A DNA stretch of 10,517 nt from Ramlibacter sp. (lineage in GTDB: Bacteria; Pseudomonadota; Gammaproteobacteria; Burkholderiales; Burkholderiaceae_C). Every line of letters begins with the position of its first letter. The first letter of the stretch is position 1. Below the pieces are notes generated by a model. The model did no database searches and was not told the origin of the DNA. It worked only from the letters and a program-made list of their open reading frames with translations. Below are positions 6,681 through 10,517 of this stretch, piece after piece. The stretch covers positions 1-10,517 of the forward strand of contig JAJNBO010000042.1 in NCBI GenBank assembly GCA_021156245.1, written 5' to 3'. A program made the translations under genes and the position numbers.

Positions 6681-7541
6681 TCAGACCCTCGCCACGTGGA
6701 CCCGGCCGAACAGCCCGGACGGTTTGAGTACCAGCACGGTGACGATGATCACCAGCGCCACGGTCAGCTTGAGGTCGGTGCCGAGGTAGATGCCCACCAC
6801 GTTCTCCAGCACGCCGACGATGAAGCCGCCGACCACGGCGCCGCCGGGGCTGTCGATGCCTCCCAGCAGGGCGCCGGCGAAGGCGTAGAGAAGGATGCCG
6901 CCCATCATGTTGGGCTCGAGGAACACGACGGGCGCCACCATCATCCCGGCCACCGCGCCGATGGCGGAGGCCAGGCCCCAGCCGAGCGCGAGCATCCAGC
7001 CGACGCGCACGCCGACGAGCCGGCTGGACACCGGGTTCTGCGCCGCCGCGCGCATCGCCAGGCCCAAGGGCGTGAAGCGGAAGAAGGCGAACACCAGCGC
7101 CAGCACCACCAGCGTCACCGCGACGGAGCCGACGCCGTGGGCGCTCATGCCGAACACCGGCTGCGACGGAAACGGGCTGGGGAAGGGCTTGATCGTGTAG
7201 CTGTAGATCCAGCCGGCGATGCTGTTGAAGATGACCAGCAGGCCGATGAAGACGATGACGACCGAGAGCACCGGCGCGTTCTCGACGGGCCGGATGATCA
7301 CCCGCTCGATGATGACGCCCCCCACGAACGCCAGCACCACGGTCATGAAGAAGGCCACCCAGTACGGCATGCCCGCCTGCAGCAGCGACCAGCAGATGTA
7401 GGTGGCGAACATCGCGATCTCGCCCTGCGCGAAGTTCACCAGGTGCGTGGCCTGGTAGATCATCACCAGCGCCAGCGCCACGCTGGCGTAGATGCCGCCG
7501 GTGGCGAGGCCGGAGAGGACTTGGGGGAGCAGCTGGTCCAA
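6681..7541 (-). CDS. livH: Branched-chain amino acid-type ABC transporter permease LivH
   Basis: A 286-residue inner-membrane permease that pairs with LivM. The N-terminus reads DQLLPQVLSGLATGGIYASVAL, followed by the LivH hallmark THLVNFAQGEIAMFATY. The EAA-type loop is FTPLGLAMRAAAQNP, and GALLGGIDSPGGAVVGGF lies near the end. There is no ATG near the true N-terminus. The TTG at 7541-7539 is the start because a perfect AGGAGG lies six bases upstream and the resulting length matches the family. The frame continues open far upstream, but that part is antisense-like shadow within the livF gene. The ribosome binding site overlaps the livF stop, so translation is coupled to that gene. Confidence 0.92.
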   Translation of the reverse strand: MDQLLPQVLSGLATGGIYASVALALVMIYQATHLVNFAQGEIAMFATYICWSLLQAGMPYWVAFFMTVVLAFVGGVIIERVIIRPVENAPVLSVVIVFIGLLVIFNSIAGWIYSYTIKPFPSPFPSQPVFGMSAHGVGSVAVTLVVLALVFAFFRFTPLGLAMRAAAQNPVSSRLVGVRVGWMLALGWGLASAIGAVAGMMVAPVVFLEPNMMGGILLYAFAGALLGGIDSPGGAVVGGFIVGVLENVVGIYLGTDLKLTVALVIIVTVLVLKPSGLFGRVHVARV

Positions 7542-7547
7542 GCGTTT

Positions 7548-7553
7548 CCTCCT
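7548..7553 (-). promoter_or_regulatory. Ribosome binding site (AGGAGG) deciding the TTG start of livH
   Basis: A perfect AGGAGG on the minus strand lies six bases before the TTG at 7541 and shares a base with the livF stop codon (7555-7553). Its strength may offset the weak TTG start. Confidence 0.8.
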
Positions 7554-8269
7554 CAATAACCCAGGTACGAGCGGCGCACCGCCTCGTCGTTGCGGATGGA
7601 TTCGGCGCTGCCGGAGATCACCACGCGCCCGGTCTCCAGCAGGTAGGCGTGGTCGGCCAGCTTCAGCGCCAGCGCGGCGTTCTGCTCCACCAGCAGCATG
7701 CTGGTGCCTTCCTTCTGGTTGATCTCGCGGAAGATCGAGAACAGCTCCTGCACGATCCGCGGCGCCAGCCCGAACGATGGCTCGTCGAGCAGCAGCAGCC
7801 GGGGGCGCAGCATCAGCGCCCGCGACACCGCCAGCATCTGCTGTTCGCCGCCCGACAGCGTGCCGGCCTGCTGCTTGCGCCGCTCGCGCAGCCGCGGGAA
7901 GTACTGGTAGATGCGCTCGTAGTCCGCTTCCACCTGCGCCTTGTCGCGACGGGTGTAGGCACCCATGCGCAGGTTCTCTTCGGCCGTGAGGTGCAGGAAG
8001 GTGCCGCGGCCGTCCGGCACGTGGGCCACCCCCATGCGCACGATGGCCTCCGTGGCCTTGCCGTCGATGCGCTGGCCCGCCAGCGTGATCTCCCCCGCAG
8101 TCTTCACCATGCCGCACATCGCGCGCAAGGTGGTCGTCTTGCCCGCACCGTTGGCGCCGAGGATGGTGGTGATGCCGCCGGAGCGTACGTCGAAGTCGAT
8201 GCCGTGCAGCACGCGCGTGGCACCGTACTGCGCGTGCAGCTTGCGCACCTGGAGCAGGGCTTCGCTCAT
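7553..8269 (-). CDS. livF: Branched-chain amino acid-type ABC transporter ATP-binding protein LivF
   Basis: A 238-residue cytoplasmic ATPase that powers the importer together with LivG. The Walker A motif is GANGAGKTT (38-46), the signature LSGGEQQ (138-144), and Walker B LLLLDEP ends at Pro164. The switch position reads LVEQN with Gln196, as usual for LivF proteins rather than the His of most ABC ATPases. The sequence VAHVPDGRGTF after the Q-loop region is also typical of LivF. The start ATG overlaps the livG stop by four bases (ATGA, 8269-8266), a standard coupled arrangement. Length and all motifs are normal. Confidence 0.95.
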   Translation of the reverse strand: MSEALLQVRKLHAQYGATRVLHGIDFDVRSGGITTILGANGAGKTTTLRAMCGMVKTAGEITLAGQRIDGKATEAIVRMGVAHVPDGRGTFLHLTAEENLRMGAYTRRDKAQVEADYERIYQYFPRLRERRKQQAGTLSGGEQQMLAVSRALMLRPRLLLLDEPSFGLAPRIVQELFSIFREINQKEGTSMLLVEQNAALALKLADHAYLLETGRVVISGSAESIRNDEAVRRSYLGY

Positions 8270-9051
8270 TCCGCTTCCACTCCGAGGTAGGCCTTCACCA
8301 CGTCTTCGTTCGCCTGGACCTCGGCCGGCGTGCCGTCCGCGATCTTCCTGCCGAAGTCCAGGGCCACCACCTGGTCGGACACGCGCATCACCAGGTTCAT
8401 GTGGTGCTCCACGAGCAGGATGGTCAGCGACAGCTCGGAGCGGATGCGCTTGAGCAGCTCGCGCAGCACGTCCACCTCTTCGTGGTTCAGGCCGGCAGCC
8501 GGCTCGTCGAGCAAAAGCAACGTGGGTTGCGCCATGAGGGCGCGCGCCAGTTCCACGCGCTTCTGCCAGCCGAAGGGCAGGTCGGCGACCGGGCGGTGGG
8601 CCTCGCTGGCCAGGTCCAGCAGGCGGATCGTCTCCCGGGCGCGGGCGGCGAGGGCCTCCTCCTCGCGCCGCACGTGCGGCAGCCGCAGCGCATTGGCCAG
8701 GAAGCCGCTGCCGGTGCGGCAGTGGCCTCCCAGCATCACGTTGTCCTGCACGCTCATCGTGCGGAACAGCGCCAGGTTCTGGAAGGTGCGGCCGATGCCG
8801 AGGGACGCGATGTGATGCGCCGCGTGATCCGTGAGGGGGCGGCCTTCGAACAGGATGCGGCCCTCGCTGAAGGTGTAGAGGCGCGACAGGCAGTTGAAAA
8901 GGGTGGTCTTGCCGGCGCCATTGGGGCCGATCAGCCCCGCGATCGTGCCGGGCCGGACCTGGAAAGAGACGCGCTCCAGCGCGGTGATGCCCCCGAATCG
9001 CACGGTGACATCGCTGACGTCGAGCAGCACTGGCGGTGGGCTTGGAGTCAT
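8266..9051 (-). CDS. livG: Branched-chain amino acid-type ABC transporter ATP-binding protein LivG
   Basis: A 261-residue cytoplasmic ATPase, the first gene of the importer operon. Walker A is GPNGAGKTT (42-50), followed by the LivG-type RTFQNLALF (88-96) containing the Q-loop glutamine. Walker B is LLLLDEP, with Asp182 and Glu183. The switch histidine is His216 in LVEHHMN. The signature motif is degenerate, LPFGWQKR (158-165) instead of LSGGQ; LivG proteins commonly vary here, so this is not evidence of inactivity. The start is the ATG at 9051. A good AGGAG-like stretch upstream is too distant (about 19 bases) to serve it, and the stretch next to the ATG has no clear ribosome binding site, so initiation may be weak. 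An in-frame stop upstream excludes a longer form. Confidence 0.93.
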   Translation of the reverse strand: MTPSPPPVLLDVSDVTVRFGGITALERVSFQVRPGTIAGLIGPNGAGKTTLFNCLSRLYTFSEGRILFEGRPLTDHAAHHIASLGIGRTFQNLALFRTMSVQDNVMLGGHCRTGSGFLANALRLPHVRREEEALAARARETIRLLDLASEAHRPVADLPFGWQKRVELARALMAQPTLLLLDEPAAGLNHEEVDVLRELLKRIRSELSLTILLVEHHMNLVMRVSDQVVALDFGRKIADGTPAEVQANEDVVKAYLGVEAE

Positions 9052-9133
9052 CGGTCCGAAGTCGGTCGTCTCCTCAAGCCGTGCTTATGCGCCCAAGATG
9101 CGCGCCGGGCATACCGTGGAAACCCCTCGCCAT

Positions 9134-9160
9134 GTCGCGTCCGCGTCAAGCGGACGCGGC
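9134..9160 (-). terminator. GC-rich hairpin after the HAD phosphatase gene
   Basis: An 11-bp stem (GTCGCGTCCGC at 9134-9144 with GCGGACGCGGC at 9150-9160, one G-U pair) and a 5-base loop lie seven bases beyond the HAD stop codon. There is no U tract. It probably marks the transcript end or attenuates read-through into the liv operon. The rest of the 116-bp gap (9052-9167) shows no gene and no convincing promoter. Confidence 0.45.
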
Positions 9161-9167
9161 TGCCAGC

Positions 9168-9932
9168 TCAGCCGTGGGCCTTGGGTTCGGGGCTGGCCGT
9201 CTTCCCCAGCTCGTCTTCGGCGGGCTGCAGCACGCCCAGCAGGTCGGACGTGGTGCGCAGGATCAGGCCCACCCCGGCCTCGCGCAGTTCCCGCTCGGTA
9301 CCGAAGCCGCAGAGCACCCCGACCGTCTGCGCGCCCGCGGACAGGCCCGTGCGCACGTCGATGGTGGTGTCGCCGATCATCAGGCAGGCGCCGGGCTCCA
9401 CGCCCATCTGCTCGGCGGCATACAGCAGGGGCTCGGGGTGCGGTTTCATCCGCCGGGTGGTCTGCGCGCCGATCACGGCCTTGAACAGGTCGCGCACGCC
9501 GTAGTGTTCGAGGAAGCGCTCCACCCGCGGAGCGCCGCCGGTCGAAATCGTCACCATGGGGTAGTGCTCGGCGAGCTTGACCAGCATCTCCTTCACGCCG
9601 GCCACCATCTCGTGCGGCACTTCATCCAGCGCTTCGGGGTTGCGGGTGTGGCCGGGGTCGTCCCCGCGCTGGCGCGTGGCCTTGATGCGCTCGCGCAGGC
9701 GCGTCACGGGGACGTCGAGGCCCAGGTGGTCCAGCAGCGCATAGGCCCCGTGCACCGGTGTCTCCAGGCCCATGACGACCTGGCGTGCGATCCGTTCGCT
9801 GCGCCGGCCGCTCACGCCCGGCACGGCGTCGATCATCTTCGCGAGCTGGGCCACGAGGTGGTCGTCGGTGTCGGCGATGGTGCCGTCCACGTCGAAGCAC
9901 AGGGCGCGGATGCGGGTGAGGTCGAGGCTCAT
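9168..9932 (-). CDS. HAD-family hydrolase (phosphatase)
   Basis: A 254-residue cytoplasmic hydrolase of the haloacid dehalogenase superfamily with an alpha-helical cap of the phosphoglycolate-phosphatase/beta-phosphoglucomutase type inserted after motif I. Motif I is FDVDGT, with nucleophile Asp14 and acid/base Asp16. Motif II is TISTGG (Thr131). Motif III lysine is Lys163 in RMKPHPEP. Motif IV is GDTTID, with Asp188 and Asp192 binding Mg2+. All catalytic residues are present. The substrate is not readable; phosphoglycolate or a sugar phosphate are reasonable guesses. It lies between an IclR-type regulator and the importer operon, all on the same strand, but a hairpin separates it from the latter. 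No strong ribosome binding site is seen before the ATG. Confidence 0.88.
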   Translation of the reverse strand: MSLDLTRIRALCFDVDGTIADTDDHLVAQLAKMIDAVPGVSGRRSERIARQVVMGLETPVHGAYALLDHLGLDVPVTRLRERIKATRQRGDDPGHTRNPEALDEVPHEMVAGVKEMLVKLAEHYPMVTISTGGAPRVERFLEHYGVRDLFKAVIGAQTTRRMKPHPEPLLYAAEQMGVEPGACLMIGDTTIDVRTGLSAGAQTVGVLCGFGTERELREAGVGLILRTTSDLLGVLQPAEDELGKTASPEPKAHG

Positions 9933-10001
9933 CGGGAGCGGGGTGAAAGGGGTTGCTCCCAGAATAAGGGAAGCCGGGGCGCCGCCGTGTCAGCGCAAGG
10001 C

Positions 10002-10517
10002 TCAGCGTGCGGCGGCCGCCCGGGCGCGCACCGGCTTTTCGGCCAGGTTGCCCCAGGTCCCCAGGTTGGCGGATTTCAGCAAGGGCGACGCATCTGACGA
10101 CAGCGCCAGCTCCTCGGCCGCGCGGAGCAGCGCGGGGCCGAATTGCTGCATGCGCTTGAGCGTAAGCCGGGACGACGGCCCGGCCACCACGATCACGCCG
10201 GTGGCCGGACCGTCCCCCTTCCGCACCGGCGCTGCCATCGAGCTCATGCCCGGCGCGTACACATCCTGGATGATGCTGTAGCCGCGCTTGCGATGTTCGG
10301 CCAGCAGCTTGAGAAGGGCCTTGATGCTCGTCGGGGCATTGGGGCCGTAGTGGCGGGGGTCGCCGAGGCCCTGGCGGGTGACGTACTCGATCGCACGATC
10401 CTCCGGCAGCGTCATCAGCCAGGCGTGGCCGCCGGCGCTGCACGACAGGCGCAGGTTCAGCCCCATGTCCGGGTCGTACAGCAGTCCCGAGCGTGCGCCC
10501 TGGGCCTTCGCCACCAG
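10002..10517 (-). CDS. IclR-family transcriptional regulator, C-terminal part, cut by window edge
   Basis: About 171 codons to the stop at 10004-10002 are visible. IclR proteins are about 250-270 residues with an N-terminal winged helix-turn-helix and a C-terminal effector-binding domain. Only the latter (PF01614 type) is present here. Typical segments are LNLRLSCSAGGHAWLM, AIEYVTRQGL, then RKRGYSIIQDVYAPGMSSMA and GVIVVAGPSSRLT. The DNA-binding half lies beyond the right edge, so the GTG at 10514 is an internal valine codon rather than a start. The gene lies 69 bp upstream of the HAD gene on the same strand. Regulators of this kind often control adjacent catabolic or transport genes, so the HAD gene and importer are candidate targets. 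The effector is unknown. Confidence 0.85.
   Translation of the reverse strand: MVAKAQGARSGLLYDPDMGLNLRLSCSAGGHAWLMTLPEDRAIEYVTRQGLGDPRHYGPNAPTSIKALLKLLAEHRKRGYSIIQDVYAPGMSSMAAPVRKGDGPATGVIVVAGPSSRLTLKRMQQFGPALLRAAEELALSSDASPLLKSANLGTWGNLAEKPVRARAAAAR

Noticed and set aside
5541..7559. 672-codon open frame on the plus strand
   Set aside because: It lies antisense to livM and livH and encodes a low-complexity His/Asp/Glu/Arg-rich sequence, typical of the shadow frame of membrane-protein genes in GC-rich DNA.
8401..10097. Long plus-strand open frames over livG and the HAD gene
   Set aside because: They are antisense to genes with complete catalytic motifs and show no domain of their own.
10002..10514. 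Complete small IclR-like protein starting at GTG 10514
   Set aside because: The frame is open to the window edge and the visible part is only the effector domain, so the GTG is an internal codon.

Overview
The window is a gene-dense, GC-rich bacterial chromosome segment. Its codon use and gene content fit a betaproteobacterium of the Burkholderiales, probably Comamonadaceae (Ramlibacter/Variovorax-like). This assignment is an inference from composition and gene families, not from a marker gene. No mobile element, CRISPR array, tRNA or rRNA was seen. Nearly all of the DNA is accounted for by eleven protein genes, two of them cut by the window edges. The very long open frames antisense to these genes are by-products of high GC content.

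Left block (1-3248). On the minus strand, an APH-fold small-molecule kinase runs into the first 20 codons of an enolase-like gene through a 4-nt ATGA overlap, so the two are probably translationally coupled. Divergently, on the plus strand, a ketopantoate-reductase family gene (panE-like) is followed at once by a Bcr/CflA-type MFS efflux transporter. That transporter has no ATG, GTG or TTG start in the expected place. It appears to start at a CTG overlapping the panE-like stop codon.

Middle (3245-4438). A PHB-depolymerase-family esterase lies convergent to the MFS gene, and the two stop codons share bases. It has a complete Ser-Asp-His triad and no signal peptide, so it is probably an intracellular polyhydroxybutyrate hydrolase. 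Directly upstream lie a TGC-rich dyad that could be an operator and a perfect 10-bp hairpin.

Right block (4439-9051). This is a complete branched-chain amino acid/amide type (HAAT) ABC importer operon on the minus strand, in the order livG-livF-livH-livM-binding protein. The genes overlap or are separated by only a few bases, and livH starts with TTG behind a perfect AGGAGG. The ligand cannot be read from the sequence. Upstream, in the same orientation, lie a HAD-family phosphatase followed by a GC-rich hairpin, and the C-terminal part of an IclR-family regulator cut by the right edge.

Overall this looks like ordinary housekeeping and catabolic gene content. I see no clear evidence of an undescribed system. 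The points most worth checking are the kinase/enolase-like coupling, the CTG start of the transporter and the possible PhaR-type operator before the depolymerase.
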